This document shows positions 9,805 through 19,619 of a DNA stretch of 64,000 nt, one piece after another. A program made the position numbers and the translations under genes. This stretch comes from Cutibacterium modestum (GTDB lineage Bacteria > Actinomycetota > Actinomycetes > Propionibacteriales > Propionibacteriaceae). How positions within the stretch are numbered: the first letter of the stretch is position 1; the number at the start of each line of letters is the position of its first letter. The notes under the pieces are model-generated. The model did no database searches and was not told the DNA's origin. It saw nothing but the letters and a program-made list of their open reading frames with translations. The stretch covers positions 682,001 through 746,000 of the forward strand of contig NZ_BJEN01000001.1 of assembly GCF_008326345.1 (NCBI RefSeq), in the 5' to 3' direction.

Positions 9805-11272
9805 CCGGCCCATCAACCTGTCGAGCGGCATTGGCGAAGTCCTCGCCGCGTGCGGCATAGCCGGGCCAAATATCCAAGCTGGCGCAGCCAGGTGCCATCA
9901 AGACAGTGTCCCCAGGGTGGGCCATCTTGGCGGCCGCGTGGACCGCACGTGCCATCGCCTCACGAGACATATCGTCAATGACGACGACCGGAACCTGTGA
10001 GGCGTGCTCGGCCAAGGACTCCGCAACGATGCCGCGGTCAGCTCCCAGCACCACTGCACCACGCAGCTTTCTAGCATGAGTGGTCACGAGATCGTCGAAA
10101 CTCGTACCCTTGGCTTGCCCGCCAGCGATCCACACGATGTGCTCAAAGGCCCGCATCGAGGAGTTCGCAGCATGAGGATTCGTCGCCTTAGAATCGTCGA
10201 CCCAGGTAATGCCACCAGCCTGATGCACCGTCTCGATGCGGTGCCCGCCTAAATGCAAGTCACGCAAGCCCTGTCCGACAGCGGCCGCAGGGACCCCGAA
10301 GGAACGAGTCAATGCCGCGGCAGCCAACGCGTTTTCGACGTTATGGGGGGCGAAAGGGTGAACGTCGTCAAGACGAGCCAGCTCCATCGCCGAGGTGGCG
10401 CGCTGAGCAACGAAGGCGCGATCCACGATGAGATCGTCCACAACTCCAATCATGGAAGGCCCTGGGGTCCCGGTCGTGAACCCGATCGCGCGAGCCCCCT
10501 CAACTACGTCGGCTCCCTCCACCATGTGCTCGGTAGCGGAATCCGCGACGTTGTAGACGCAGGAATTGGTCACCTGGTGGTAGATGCGAGCCTTATCGGC
10601 GGCGTAAGAACCGAACGGATCCGACTCATGGGCGTACCACTCCAGGTGGTCCTGCTGAAGGTTGAGCACTGCCGCGGAATGGAGGGACAGCGAGTTTGAC
10701 CAGTGCAGCTGGAAGCTCGATAGCTCCACCGCAAAGACGTCGTAGTCGATCTCGTCAGCCATGGCCTCAAGGATGGGTCGGCCAATATTGCCGACAGCGC
10801 ATGCCCTCAAACCTGCAGCATTAAGAATCGACTCGGTCATCTGGGTGGTGGTCGTCTTGCCGTTGGTGCCGGTAATCGCCAGCCACGGAACAACACGATC
10901 CGGCTGCATGAGGTGCCAGGCCAACTCAGGTTCACCCCAAACAGGAATGCCTCGGGTAAGGGCATGGACTACTAGCGGCTGGGTAGGACGCCAGCCAGGC
11001 GAGATAATGACGAGATCGGTTTCCTCCGGCAGTTCGGATGCCGCCCCAGGCCCCAGACGTACTTCGGCCCCGAGAACCTCCAGCAAGGCTCCCCTATCGC
11101 GGTGAGAGTCGTCATCCGAATCGTCAAGGACGACGACTTTGGCGTCAAGCTCAAGTAACGCGTCAGCGGCTGCATAGCCAGACGTACCTAAACCTGCGAC
11201 GACAACATGCACACCAGACCAGTCAAAGAGCCGGTCGGCCGTGCTCAGATCAACCGTTCCGGAGAATGTCAT
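9791..11272 (-). CDS. murD: UDP-MurNAc-L-alanine--D-glutamate ligase
   Basis: Cytoplasmic Mur ligase that adds D-Glu. The 493-residue product has an N-terminal Rossmann-like domain ([18 protein letters not shown]), the P-loop GTNGKTTTT at residues 135-143, and the C-terminal domain ([20 protein letters not shown] and KATNPHAA). The ATG at 11272 overlaps the mraY stop as ATGA; an upstream in-frame start at 11341 would lie well inside mraY. It is slightly longer than the usual 440-460 residues, mainly from inserts in the central domain. Confidence 0.97.
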   Translation of the reverse strand: MTFSGTVDLSTADRLFDWSGVHVVVAGLGTSGYAAADALLELDAKVVVLDDSDDDSHRDRGALLEVLGAEVRLGPGAASELPEETDLVIISPGWRPTQPLVVHALTRGIPVWGEPELAWHLMQPDRVVPWLAITGTNGKTTTTQMTESILNAAGLRACAVGNIGRPILEAMADEIDYDVFAVELSSFQLHWSNSLSLHSAAVLNLQQDHLEWYAHESDPFGSYAADKARIYHQVTNSCVYNVADSATEHMVEGADVVEGARAIGFTTGTPGPSMIGVVDDLIVDRAFVAQRATSAMELARLDDVHPFAPHNVENALAAAALTRSFGVPAAAVGQGLRDLHLGGHRIETVHQAGGITWVDDSKATNPHAANSSMRAFEHIVWIAGGQAKGTSFDDLVTTHARKLRGAVVLGADRGIVAESLAEHASQVPVVVIDDMSREAMARAVHAAAKMAHPGDTVLMAPGCASLDIWPGYAARGEDFANAARQVDGPDVDG

Positions 11273-12339
11273 TGCCCCGCCACCCATTCTGCGTAGAAGA
11301 CTCCTAGACCGGCCGAAACGGCTAGGCCACAAATAATCCAAAACCTGATGACCACCGTTACCTCAGCCCACCCCTTCAGCTCAAAGTGGTGGTGCAACGG
11401 GGCCATTTTAAAGACACGCTTTCCGCCAGTAATCTTAAACACACTGACCTGCAACATTACTGAGACGGTCTCAACGACAAAGAGAGCGCCAATAATAATC
11501 AAGAGCAGTTCAGTACGGCTGACAACAGCCATGCCGGCAACAGCGCCACCAAGGGCCAACGATCCCGTGTCGCCAAGGAAAATCTGGGCAGGCTTAGCAT
11601 TCCACCATAGAAATCCGAAACATGCGCCGGCAATAGCAATGGCGACCACGGCAATATCGTGGGGGTCACGCACCGCGTAGCAGTGATTTCCCGCGGTGGT
11701 CGGCCGAGAGCACCACTGGTTAAACTGCCAGATACTCAGCAAGGTGTAGGCGCCGAAAACCATAGTAGACGCACCGGTTGCTAAACCGTCAAGACCATCG
11801 GTGAGGTTAACGGCATTGGAACTGCCCGCGATAAGCAGAATTACCCAGACGATACCCAGCCAGACAGACAGATGAAGCCAGGAAATATCGCGCAGGAAAG
11901 AAATTGCTGGAGACCCTGGCGTCACACCGCGAACATCAGGGAAGTACATCACCCCGATAGCGAAGGTGATGGCGACAAAAGCCTGACCAAGGAGCTTACC
12001 CTTGGGCCTAAGGCCCAAGGAGCGCTGCTTGGAAATCTTTGTCCAGTCGTCGAGAAAACCGATGAATCCCAGTCCTGCAAACAGCCATAACACCAGCAGC
12101 GCCGAGATGGAGGGATGAGTCCAGGTCGCCAGGTGTGCCACGAGGTACGCCAGCAGCACGGAGACAATGATGACGGTGCCCCCCATGGTTGGGGTACCCT
12201 TCTTGGTCTTGTGGGTCGTCGGACCGTCGTCACGAATGAACTGGCCGTATCCCCTAGCAGCGAGCCAGTGGATGAACCACCGCGTGCCGACCAGGGTGCC
12301 GATCATTGACACCGCGCCAGCGAGCAGGATGTTCTTCAC
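11269..12339 (-). CDS. mraY: Phospho-N-acetylmuramoyl-pentapeptide transferase
   Basis: Integral membrane enzyme (356 residues, about ten helices) that moves phospho-MurNAc-pentapeptide to undecaprenyl phosphate, giving lipid I. Family motifs seen are [13 protein letters not shown] near residue 45, [10 protein letters not shown] with the catalytic Asp pair in the middle, [12 protein letters not shown], and the C-terminal [12 protein letters not shown]. The start GTG overlaps the murF stop (GTGA), and its stop overlaps murD (ATGA). Confidence 0.98.
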   Translation of the reverse strand: MKNILLAGAVSMIGTLVGTRWFIHWLAARGYGQFIRDDGPTTHKTKKGTPTMGGTVIIVSVLLAYLVAHLATWTHPSISALLVLWLFAGLGFIGFLDDWTKISKQRSLGLRPKGKLLGQAFVAITFAIGVMYFPDVRGVTPGSPAISFLRDISWLHLSVWLGIVWVILLIAGSSNAVNLTDGLDGLATGASTMVFGAYTLLSIWQFNQWCSRPTTAGNHCYAVRDPHDIAVVAIAIAGACFGFLWWNAKPAQIFLGDTGSLALGGAVAGMAVVSRTELLLIIIGALFVVETVSVMLQVSVFKITGGKRVFKMAPLHHHFELKGWAEVTVVIRFWIICGLAVSAGLGVFYAEWVAGQ

Positions 12340-13793
12340 GCCTGGGCCTCCCCCTCCGCGAACACGTCGCGCCCTACTCGCTCCAAGGCCAGTCCTCTGG
12401 AGGCTTTAAGTAAAACGACATCGTGCGAGGTCCAACCTAGCGACCTGGCAGCCTCTTCCACCGTGGCGACGATCACATGTGCGCCTTCAGTCTGGGCACC
12501 ATCGGCAATGCTCTCGGCCTCATCACCAACAGCAATAATGACGTCGAAACCGGCCTGGGCTGCTCGCCGACCGGATTCTGCATTGAGGCGGGCGGAGTCC
12601 GCCCCGAGCTCGAGCATGTCACCCAAGACCGCGACGCCCCTGGTTTGAGGGTCCCGAGCTCGGCGCGCCGCCAACACATGCCCCATCGCCGCCAATGAAG
12701 CGGCCATCGAGTCGGGATTGGCGTTGTAACAGTCCTCGACCAGCACCAAACCGTCAGCACGTTCGCGCAGTTGCATCCTCATAGCTGACCGGGACACGGC
12801 GTTGCTGAGCGCCCCGGCGATCTGAATGACAGTCTGCTCGTCAGTCCCGTCATTCATGGCCAGCGCCGCCAACGCAGCGGCAGTAGCAGCCACGGCATTT
12901 GCAACCTGGTGGGCACCCATGGTCGTCAAACTAACAGGGCTACGCCAGGTCGTCCCACCGTAGCGGGCGGCAAGAGTAAAAGAGTGGCGGTCAAGGTCGT
13001 CGGCATGGATTGACTCAGCCCACGCCTCGATCTCGGCATCTGGGCGACGATGATCAGCGTCAGGGCTGAACCATGCGATATGGCCATGGGTGCGTGATGC
13101 CATCCCAGCGATGAGATTGTCGGCGGCGTTAAGCACAGCCCAGCCGTCAGGCGCGAGGGCCCCAACAATCTCGCCTTTAGCCTGAGCGATGACCTCGCGT
13201 GAACCAAATTCGCCCAAGTGGGCGATGCCGACGTTAAGGACCATAGCCACGTCCGGAGGAACGATGGAGGTGAGCCAGGAAATATGGCCCAGGCCGCGGG
13301 CCCCCATCTCCGACACCAAGAAGGAGGTGTCTTCGTTGCTGCGACATGCCGTCAGAGGAGCTCCGATTTCATTGTTAAACGACCCCACCGGAGCCACCGT
13401 CGGGCCAAAAGTCTCGAGTATCTGGGCCAGCATGTCCTTGGTGCTTGTCTTACCGCTGGAGCCAGTCAAAGCGATGGTGAGCATTCCGCGCTCTCGTTCA
13501 GTCGCCACGACGTGACGTGCCAGTCGAGATAAGCCAGCTCGACCATCGTCGACGATGAGATGGGGCACCTGTGCGTCGGTGCTCCGAGTGGTTAGGACAG
13601 CGGCGGCGCCGGCGTCCTGAGCGGCCTGGGTGAAGTCATGGCCGTCTACCCGGGCTCCGGGAAGAGCAATATACAGAGCGCCCGGAGTCACTTTCCGGGT
13701 ATCGATGACGACGTCCGGGCCCACCTGGGCAGAATCATCGACCGGCGCTGCTTCGACCCACTGCGCGAGGGTGGCAATATCGAGAACTCTCAT
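12336..13793 (-). CDS. murF: UDP-MurNAc-tripeptide--D-Ala-D-Ala ligase
   Basis: Cytoplasmic Mur ligase that completes the UDP-MurNAc-pentapeptide. The 485-residue product has IDTRKVTPGALYIALPG in the N-terminal uracil-binding region, the P-loop GSSGKTST at 111-118, SFNNEIGAPLT, and EDCYNANPDSM in the C-terminal domain. The ATG at 13793 overlaps the murE stop and is preceded by GAGGA at nine bases. A longer open frame to 13835 begins inside murE and is not used. Confidence 0.97.
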   Translation of the reverse strand: MRVLDIATLAQWVEAAPVDDSAQVGPDVVIDTRKVTPGALYIALPGARVDGHDFTQAAQDAGAAAVLTTRSTDAQVPHLIVDDGRAGLSRLARHVVATERERGMLTIALTGSSGKTSTKDMLAQILETFGPTVAPVGSFNNEIGAPLTACRSNEDTSFLVSEMGARGLGHISWLTSIVPPDVAMVLNVGIAHLGEFGSREVIAQAKGEIVGALAPDGWAVLNAADNLIAGMASRTHGHIAWFSPDADHRRPDAEIEAWAESIHADDLDRHSFTLAARYGGTTWRSPVSLTTMGAHQVANAVAATAAALAALAMNDGTDEQTVIQIAGALSNAVSRSAMRMQLRERADGLVLVEDCYNANPDSMAASLAAMGHVLAARRARDPQTRGVAVLGDMLELGADSARLNAESGRRAAQAGFDVIIAVGDEAESIADGAQTEGAHVIVATVEEAARSLGWTSHDVVLLKASRGLALERVGRDVFAEGEAQA

Positions 13794-15379
13794 CGTGCCT
13801 GATCCTCCTCGGTTTGCTGGACCATGGTTTTCCACTCATTTCGGATAACCTCACGATCGTCGAAAGGCAGCACCTCACTACCAATGTGTTGCCCGGTCTC
13901 ATGTCCCTTGCCGAGCACGCAAATGACGTCGCCAGCCTCCGCCATCCGCAGGGCTTCGTTAATGGCCTCGCGACGACGCCCCCCGTCGACCACAATGATC
14001 CCGTCATCAGCAGCATCATGGGCTCCTTCCAGCACGGCTGCGCGGATCACCGCAGGATCTTCGGTACGCGGGTTGTCGTCAGTAATGACGACAATATCGG
14101 CACGCTCAGCGGCAACTTGGCCCATTGGGCCACGCTTGACCGCGTCACGGTCTCCCCCAGCACCAAGCACGGCGATGAGACGGCCACTATCAGCTAACGA
14201 ACGAGCTGCGTCGAGGGCTGATGCAATCGCCTGCGGAGTGTGCGCAAAGTCTACGAGGGCCGTCGGGGCGTCAGCGCCAAGGTCCACCCGCTCCATGCGG
14301 CCAGGCACTTGGGCGGAACACAAGCCGTCCGCAACATCGTCGAAAGCGAGCCCGGCAGTCTCAAGCATGGCCAGAGCCATGGCCGCGTTGCGAACGTTAA
14401 ACTCTCCGGGCAAAGACAGCTCAAGAGTGCGCTCCCCCGACGGAGTGTTGACATCGAAAATCGCCCCAGTGGCCGCAGCATGCCATGACGTTACCTGATA
14501 GTCAGAGGGCTGGTGGATAGATGTTGTCACAGCCCTAACCCCGTTGGCCTGCATCCGCTCAATTAGCTGACGGCCACGCGGGTCATCGACATTGATGACG
14601 CCGACTCGAGCCAGATCAGGAGTGAACAAACGAGCCTTCGCTTCAAAGTAATCATCAAGAGTCTTATGGAAATCCAGATGGTCACGACCCAGGTTAGTGA
14701 AGGCCACCACATCGAAACAGGTTCCGTCCACCCGCTGTAAGGCCAGCGCGTGCGAGGACACTTCCATCACGACGTCAGACGCTCCTCGCTCGACCATCGC
14801 GGCGAATAGCCCTTGCAGATCTGGTGACTCCGGTGTCGTGACGGTTGTGCGAGCACTGGGCAACTCATCACCGTCGAGCCGGAATCCAATTGTCCCAATA
14901 GTCCCGACGTGGTGGCCAGCCGTGCGTAACCCGGCTTCCACCAGGAAGGCCGTTGTGGTTTTACCGTTCGTCCCCGTGATACCAAACATCGTCATGGCAT
15001 CAGAGGGATGTCCGAAGATCCGGGCGGCTGCAACGGCCATGGCAGCCCGCGGATCATCGACGATAACAACCGGCACGCCCGCCTCTACTGCCAGCTTGGC
15101 GCCGTGCTCGTCGGTGAGCACCGCTACGGCACCCGACTCAGCAGCAGAACCAGCGAACCTCGCCCCGTGAGCGTGCAGGCCTTGCAGACCGACATAGAGA
15201 TCGCCCGGACGGACCTGACGGGAATCCAATGTGATCCCCGTGATCGCAGGACCATTGCCATCAGCTCGACAACCGTCGAGAGAAGCCATCAGATCGGTCC
15301 ATCCAACTGGATCCACTTGGGATGGTCGGAGGGCGGCACCAGCAGGCGGGGTGGGGGTGGCAGTAGGTTCAGGGCTCAC
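13790..15379 (-). CDS. murE: UDP-MurNAc-tripeptide synthetase, diaminopimelate type
   Basis: Mur ligase adding the third residue of the stem peptide. The 529-residue product has the P-loop [11 protein letters not shown] (about 133-143), EVSSHALALQRVDG, and the amino-acid specificity motif DNPR at 435-438, which in characterised enzymes contacts diaminopimelate rather than lysine. Propionibacteria carry LL-diaminopimelate in their wall, so this enzyme probably uses the LL isomer; that is inference. The start GTG overlaps the ftsI stop. The first 25 residues are Pro/Ala/Thr-rich. Confidence 0.97.
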   Translation of the reverse strand: MSPEPTATPTPPAGAALRPSQVDPVGWTDLMASLDGCRADGNGPAITGITLDSRQVRPGDLYVGLQGLHAHGARFAGSAAESGAVAVLTDEHGAKLAVEAGVPVVIVDDPRAAMAVAAARIFGHPSDAMTMFGITGTNGKTTTAFLVEAGLRTAGHHVGTIGTIGFRLDGDELPSARTTVTTPESPDLQGLFAAMVERGASDVVMEVSSHALALQRVDGTCFDVVAFTNLGRDHLDFHKTLDDYFEAKARLFTPDLARVGVINVDDPRGRQLIERMQANGVRAVTTSIHQPSDYQVTSWHAAATGAIFDVNTPSGERTLELSLPGEFNVRNAAMALAMLETAGLAFDDVADGLCSAQVPGRMERVDLGADAPTALVDFAHTPQAIASALDAARSLADSGRLIAVLGAGGDRDAVKRGPMGQVAAERADIVVITDDNPRTEDPAVIRAAVLEGAHDAADDGIIVVDGGRRREAINEALRMAEAGDVICVLGKGHETGQHIGSEVLPFDDREVIRNEWKTMVQQTEEDQAR

Positions 15380-17304
15380 GGCTGGTACTCCAAGGGTTCC
15401 TTGCGCGCTTTCTCGGTGGACGGTTGCACACCGTATCGCGGCAGGGCGACGGACATGAGTTGCCGCGCCGCTGGCTTTGCCACCACCGCGCCAGTATGCC
15501 CATTGCTGGGCTGATTGATGGCGACGTACGTGAGAATACGCGGCTTCTCAATGGGAGCGACGGCGACGAACGAGGAGATGTACCCGCGGTAGCAGCGGCA
15601 CGCCGGGTCAATCCGCTGGGCAGTACCCGTCTTACCGCCCATCCGATAGTCCGGAATGGGTCGGTCCTTGGCAGTAGATACCACGTTCTCCATTATGTCT
15701 CGAACCTGCTCAGAGGCTTGTTGCGAGATCACTCTGCGGGTGGTCGCTTCAGGAATTTCGACAGGCTCTCCATGACCGTCAACGGCCGACCTGAGGATAG
15801 TCGGTGAGTGGTAGACCCCGCCGTTAACAACTCCGGCAACGGCAGCAGCTTCCTGAAGAGCGGTCACCGATAATCCCTGGCCGAAAGCAATCTGGTCGCG
15901 GGTGTAGTCAGGCATATTGGGTTTGGGGATCTGGCCACTCGCCTCACCGGGCAGCCCGATTCCGGTAGGAGCCCCTAGTCCGAATGCCTTGAGATAGGAC
16001 ACCATGGTCGACTTATCCATTTTCCGAGCAACCAATGCCGCCCCGATATTTGACGAGTGTACAAGCACCCCACGAGCAGTGAGATATTCGGTGCCATGAG
16101 GCTCAGCGTCGGTAATTTTACCGCCACCAGACGACAAAGCAGGCGGGACGACGACGTGGCTATCGGGAGTAATGGTACCCCGATCGATCAGCGCGGCCAT
16201 CGTCAGGACTTTTTGCACTGATCCCGGCTCGTACGCATCCTGGATGACCCGGTTGCGGGTCTGGTTCTCCTTGGCTTTGCCAGGCTTGTTGGAGTCAAAA
16301 GTGGGCATTGACGCCATCGCCAGAACCTCACCATTAGTGACGTCCATCATGACGACCTCACCGCTCTTCGCCTTGGCGTTTTTAAGAGCCGTATCGAGAG
16401 CCTGCTGGGCCATGAATTGAAGCTGAGCGTCGATGGTAAGAGTGTAACTCGTACCGTCAACCGCAGGCACCAGAGTGTTAGAACCCAGCGGAATACGTCC
16501 CCAGGTCGAAGCTTCATAGGATTCTTTACCCGGTACGCCGGCAAGCTGCTTGTTATGGGCATATTCGAAACCGGCGGCCCCCTTACCCTCAGCATTTACG
16601 AAGCCCACGACGTTGGAGGCGACCTGCCCCGACGGATAGGTACGGATAGGGTCATTCGAGCTGAATACCCCGTACCAGCCGCCCTTCTTCATGTCTCTCT
16701 TGATGAGGTCGAAGATGTAGCTATCAACGTGATGTCGCACCACAGAGTAGCGACTCAGGTTTCCTTTGGCATCAGTGGCCGTCACCGCCTTACGGTAATC
16801 TTCTGGCTGTCCTCCCAGCCGCGTGGCAAGGATCTTTGCGACGGCCTTAGGCGCAGCGGCTGCCTTCTCCCGCTGTTCGCCAGTCATCGTCACTCGTTCG
16901 TCAACACCGTTGCGGGAGATCATCCGAGGATCCACAAAGACCAACACCGCCGGCTGAGTTTGCGCCATCACGGTGCCATTGCGATCGGTGAGCTGGCCTC
17001 GGTTGGGCTGAAGGTCGTAGGTGTACTTCATTCTCGCCGCAGCCGATGCCGCATAGGTAGGCGCCTCGATAGCCTGCAGTTGCATAGCCCGGCTTGCCAA
17101 GCCCACAGCAAGCACGAGAAATACCGCCATGAGGATCGTCAAACGGCCCCGCTGGGAAGCCATTTCAAAGGCAGGTCTGCTAATTACCTCCCGACCACCA
17201 CGGCGGGGCCCAGATTGCGCTCGTCCCGGGCCACGGCCGGACGCGGGCGGCCTGGCGGAACCGGGCCGCGGGTTTGAGTCCATAAGGTGCCGGGAATCAC
17301 TCAC
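15376..17304 (-). CDS. ftsI: Septal class B penicillin-binding protein (FtsI/PBP3 type)
   Basis: Transpeptidase of the divisome, anchored by one N-terminal helix (about residues 54-74) with the catalytic part outside. The 642-residue product has a disordered basic cytoplasmic tail, a dimerisation domain (NRGQLTDRNGTVMAQT), and the penicillin-binding motifs SVQK (362-365, Ser362 nucleophile), SSN (417-419) and KTG (558-560). A DPACRC stretch follows KTG with two nearby cysteines, which is uncommon for an exported domain. The GTG start overlaps the stop of the ftsL-like gene (GTGA). Confidence 0.97.
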   Translation of the reverse strand: MSDSRHLMDSNPRPGSARPPASGRGPGRAQSGPRRGGREVISRPAFEMASQRGRLTILMAVFLVLAVGLASRAMQLQAIEAPTYAASAAARMKYTYDLQPNRGQLTDRNGTVMAQTQPAVLVFVDPRMISRNGVDERVTMTGEQREKAAAAPKAVAKILATRLGGQPEDYRKAVTATDAKGNLSRYSVVRHHVDSYIFDLIKRDMKKGGWYGVFSSNDPIRTYPSGQVASNVVGFVNAEGKGAAGFEYAHNKQLAGVPGKESYEASTWGRIPLGSNTLVPAVDGTSYTLTIDAQLQFMAQQALDTALKNAKAKSGEVVMMDVTNGEVLAMASMPTFDSNKPGKAKENQTRNRVIQDAYEPGSVQKVLTMAALIDRGTITPDSHVVVPPALSSGGGKITDAEPHGTEYLTARGVLVHSSNIGAALVARKMDKSTMVSYLKAFGLGAPTGIGLPGEASGQIPKPNMPDYTRDQIAFGQGLSVTALQEAAAVAGVVNGGVYHSPTILRSAVDGHGEPVEIPEATTRRVISQQASEQVRDIMENVVSTAKDRPIPDYRMGGKTGTAQRIDPACRCYRGYISSFVAVAPIEKPRILTYVAINQPSNGHTGAVVAKPAARQLMSVALPRYGVQPSTEKARKEPLEYQP

Positions 17305-17759
17305 GGCTGGCCCACCTTGGGCTTAGCTGTCTTTCCGATGACTCCTGGCACCTCCTTGCCGTCAACCTTGGTTTGTGTTCCGATGACCTTGCCAGTGCGC
17401 AGGTCAATATAGGAGCCGTAAGGGTTGGGCCTCATGCCGAGCTTCTCAGCCTGTTCCTGAAGGTTCTGCGGACCATGCAGGTGATCGACCTCAGCAACCA
17501 GTACAGCCTGTTGATGTTGGAGCACATTGAGATCACGCGTCTCCTGGGCAATCCGCATGGACTGTGCCTGAATGGTGGTGTTAAGGACCAACAACCCAGC
17601 CAAGCCAGCTGCCAACATGACGACGATGAGGATGACGAAGCCAAGTCGTCCCATCCGCTGCTGACGAACCCGTTGCGACAGCAGCACTGGACGCAGCGCG
17701 GTAGGACGTGCGACGGCGGACTTGGCCTGCTGTGGACGCGGTGCTGGTTCGGCGCTCAT
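17301..17759 (-). CDS. FtsL-like single-pass division protein
   Basis: Protein of 152 residues with a basic Pro/Ala/Arg-rich cytoplasmic tail, one membrane helix (about 38-60) and an extracellular coiled-coil region with a leucine repeat (about 64-108), then a polar tail. This architecture and its place between rsmH and ftsI identify the FtsL position of the divisome. Sequence alone gives no strong motif. It overlaps rsmH (ATGA) and ftsI (GTGA) by 4 nt each. Confidence 0.8.
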   Translation of the reverse strand: MSAEPAPRPQQAKSAVARPTALRPVLLSQRVRQQRMGRLGFVILIVVMLAAGLAGLLVLNTTIQAQSMRIAQETRDLNVLQHQQAVLVAEVDHLHGPQNLQEQAEKLGMRPNPYGSYIDLRTGKVIGTQTKVDGKEVPGVIGKTAKPKVGQP

Positions 17760-18763
17760 CGACTCTCCTTGGTCACATGCTGACGGTTGACGGACCCGGG
17801 TCGAACCCGCTCAATGACCCGCAATCGTGCCGAAGCGGATCGTGGATTGGCAGACATCTCGTCGGCATCAGGACGTTCGGCTCCTCGAGTGACAGGGCTG
17901 AACTTCGCTGCCATCGACTCGGGAACTATCGGTAACCCAGCTGGGGCAGTGTCATCGCATGCTTCGCGGAAGACCTCCTTGACGGGACGATCTTCGAGGG
18001 AATGGTAGGCCAATACGGCGATCCTGCCCCCGACGTTAAGACGATCAAGGGCACGCGGCAGCACTGCGGACAAGGTCTCCATCTCACGGTTGACCGCGAT
18101 CCGCAGAGCCTGGAAAGTGCGCTTGGCGGGATGACCGGAGCGCTTGTGTCGCACTGCGACAGGAATGGCCCTAGTAATAATTTCGACGAGCCGCCCCGAG
18201 GTCTCGATGGGCTGGCGGTCACGTTCGGTGACGATGGCGCGAACAATGCGATCAGCAAACTTTTCCTCGCCGTACTCATGGAGTATGCGCACCAGGTCAC
18301 CAGGATCAGACTCATTGAGGACCTGGGCGGCAGTGCGACCCCTGGACTGGTCCATCCGCATATCCAGCGGGGAGTCAACCGAATATGAAAACCCGCGGTT
18401 GACTTCGTCAATTTGGAGAGACGACAATCCAAGATCAAGCAGCACGGAGTCGACACGGCCCAGGCCGAGATCGTCAAGCACCTCGGGGAGTTCGTCATGG
18501 ACAGCATGAACGAGATGAACGCGGTCTACGAAAGGCTTGAGTCGCGCTCCGGCCATCGTCAAGGCCTGCTGGTCACGGTCGATACCGACGAGCTGAACGT
18601 CAGGGAACCGAGTCAAGACCGCCTCAGCATGGCCTCCCATACCGAGGGTACCATCGACGTGGACTCGCCTACCGCTTTCTAGAGTAGGGCCGAGAAGGTC
18701 AAGGATGCGGGCGCGCATAACGGGGACGTGGACAGCATCGCTACCGATGGCATCGGTCGCCAT
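17756..18763 (-). CDS. rsmH: 16S rRNA m4C1402 methyltransferase
   Basis: RsmH (MraW) methylates N4 of C1402 in 16S rRNA with S-adenosylmethionine. The product (about 335 residues) starts with HVPVMRARILDLL and has the SAM-binding DGTLGMGGHAEAVL, DSVLLDLGLSSLQID, NRGFSYSVDSPLDMRMD, and AYHSLEDRPVK, all typical. The ATG at 18763 has GGGGAGG eight bases upstream; a second ATG two codons earlier lies too close to that site. It follows mraZ after a 148-bp gap in which I see no gene. Confidence 0.96.
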   Translation of the reverse strand: MATDAIGSDAVHVPVMRARILDLLGPTLESGRRVHVDGTLGMGGHAEAVLTRFPDVQLVGIDRDQQALTMAGARLKPFVDRVHLVHAVHDELPEVLDDLGLGRVDSVLLDLGLSSLQIDEVNRGFSYSVDSPLDMRMDQSRGRTAAQVLNESDPGDLVRILHEYGEEKFADRIVRAIVTERDRQPIETSGRLVEIITRAIPVAVRHKRSGHPAKRTFQALRIAVNREMETLSAVLPRALDRLNVGGRIAVLAYHSLEDRPVKEVFREACDDTAPAGLPIVPESMAAKFSPVTRGAERPDADEMSANPRSASARLRVIERVRPGSVNRQHVTKESR

Positions 18764-18911
18764 GAGCATCCCCTCCCCGGCATGGTCTGCCAACAACGTC
18801 TTCGACCGGTGTCGATGACTCGCGATCCAAGGTTCCGTTCCGGCTGAACCACCTGGCGCAGGGGAAGTTGTGTCAGGGGGCCCGGTCGGCCCGGAGCCAC
18901 AGATCGCGAGA

Positions 18912-19340
18912 TCACTGTTCAGCGAAGACCTCCTCGTTCATATCGGCGAAGGCCTCCTCCTGGGTTTCGGAGTACTTCTCCCACTCGGTGGCGTCCCACA
19001 CCTCGACTCGAGTAATCGCACCCACCACGACGATCTCCTTATTAAGACCGGCGTAGCGCCTCAGCATCGGCGGAATCATGACCCGTCCCTGCTTGTCAGG
19101 AGCGGTGTCGCTAGCTCCGGCTGCCAGCATGCGCTGGTAGTCGCGAACCTTTTTGACGCTCACCGATCCTTTAGCGATTTCCCGGGTCATCTCCACGAAG
19201 GTTTCGGTCGGGTAGATCGCCAGACACCTGTCCTGGCCTCTGGTGATGACCAACCCGTCGTCTAACTCGTCGCGGAACTTCGCCGGTAGGAAGAAGCGGC
19301 CTTTCTCGTCAAGCTTGGGAGTATGCGTACCCAGAAACAC
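18912..19340 (-). CDS. mraZ: Transcriptional regulator MraZ
   Basis: MraZ is a nucleoid-associated AbrB-like regulator that controls its own dcw operon. The 142-residue product has the tandem SpoVT/AbrB-type repeats: [20 protein letters not shown] at the N terminus and [19 protein letters not shown] in the second half. The GTG at 19340 has a strong AAGGAGGTG upstream and begins exactly at the conserved VFLGTHTP, so the longer frame to 19394 is rejected. Its target boxes lie just upstream at 19376-19410. Confidence 0.95.
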   Translation of the reverse strand: MFLGTHTPKLDEKGRFFLPAKFRDELDDGLVITRGQDRCLAIYPTETFVEMTREIAKGSVSVKKVRDYQRMLAAGASDTAPDKQGRVMIPPMLRRYAGLNKEIVVVGAITRVEVWDATEWEKYSETQEEAFADMNEEVFAEQ

Positions 19341-19375
19341 CGGGCACCTCCTTGCTCTACGATCGAGGTGGTCTC

Positions 19376-19419
19376 CTCCACTTACCTCCACCATACTCCA
19401 CTACGCTCCACCCCGTCAC
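19376..19419 (-). promoter_or_regulatory. mraZ promoter with four MraZ boxes
   Basis: On the minus strand TGGAG occurs four times at a strict 10-bp period (19376-19380, 19386-19390, 19396-19400, 19406-19410), giving TGGAG-N5 repeats. MraZ of other bacteria binds direct repeats of TGGGN or similar separated by 5 nt, so these are very likely its operator. A promoter fits within them: -35 GTGACG (19419-19414), 18-bp spacer, -10 TATGGT (19395-19390). Bound MraZ would cover the -10 and spacer and repress the operon. Confidence 0.75.
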
Positions 19420-19499
19420 CTCCCTGGCGCTCCCTTCTCCATCGCTCCCCACTCGCACCGCGTCATAAAGCCGCCACGTGGCGACGAGGAATGTTGATA

Positions 19500-19526
19500 C
19501 GAACCTGAGCAGGTCGTTCGAACCTG
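19500..19526. repeat. CGAACCTG direct repeat between mraZ and moxR
   Basis: CGAACCTG occurs at 19500-19507 and again at 19519-19526, with an ACCTG-AG-CAGGT dyad in the first copy. It lies in the 279-bp divergent intergenic region, 94 bp before moxR. Apart from this and the MraZ boxes I see no other structure in the gap. Confidence 0.35.
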
Positions 19527-19619
19527 TTCCGCCTCTGTTCACCGTGATGGGAATATCAGCGTCATCGGGTCCGGATACGATGGGCTCCGGTCACTGCCAC
19601 GCGCGCCAGGAGGATTCCG

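Noticed and set aside
19500-19530. LexA/SOS box in GAACCTGTTC.
   Set aside because: The half-sites are two bases apart, not four as in the actinobacterial box, and the flanking genes are not SOS genes.
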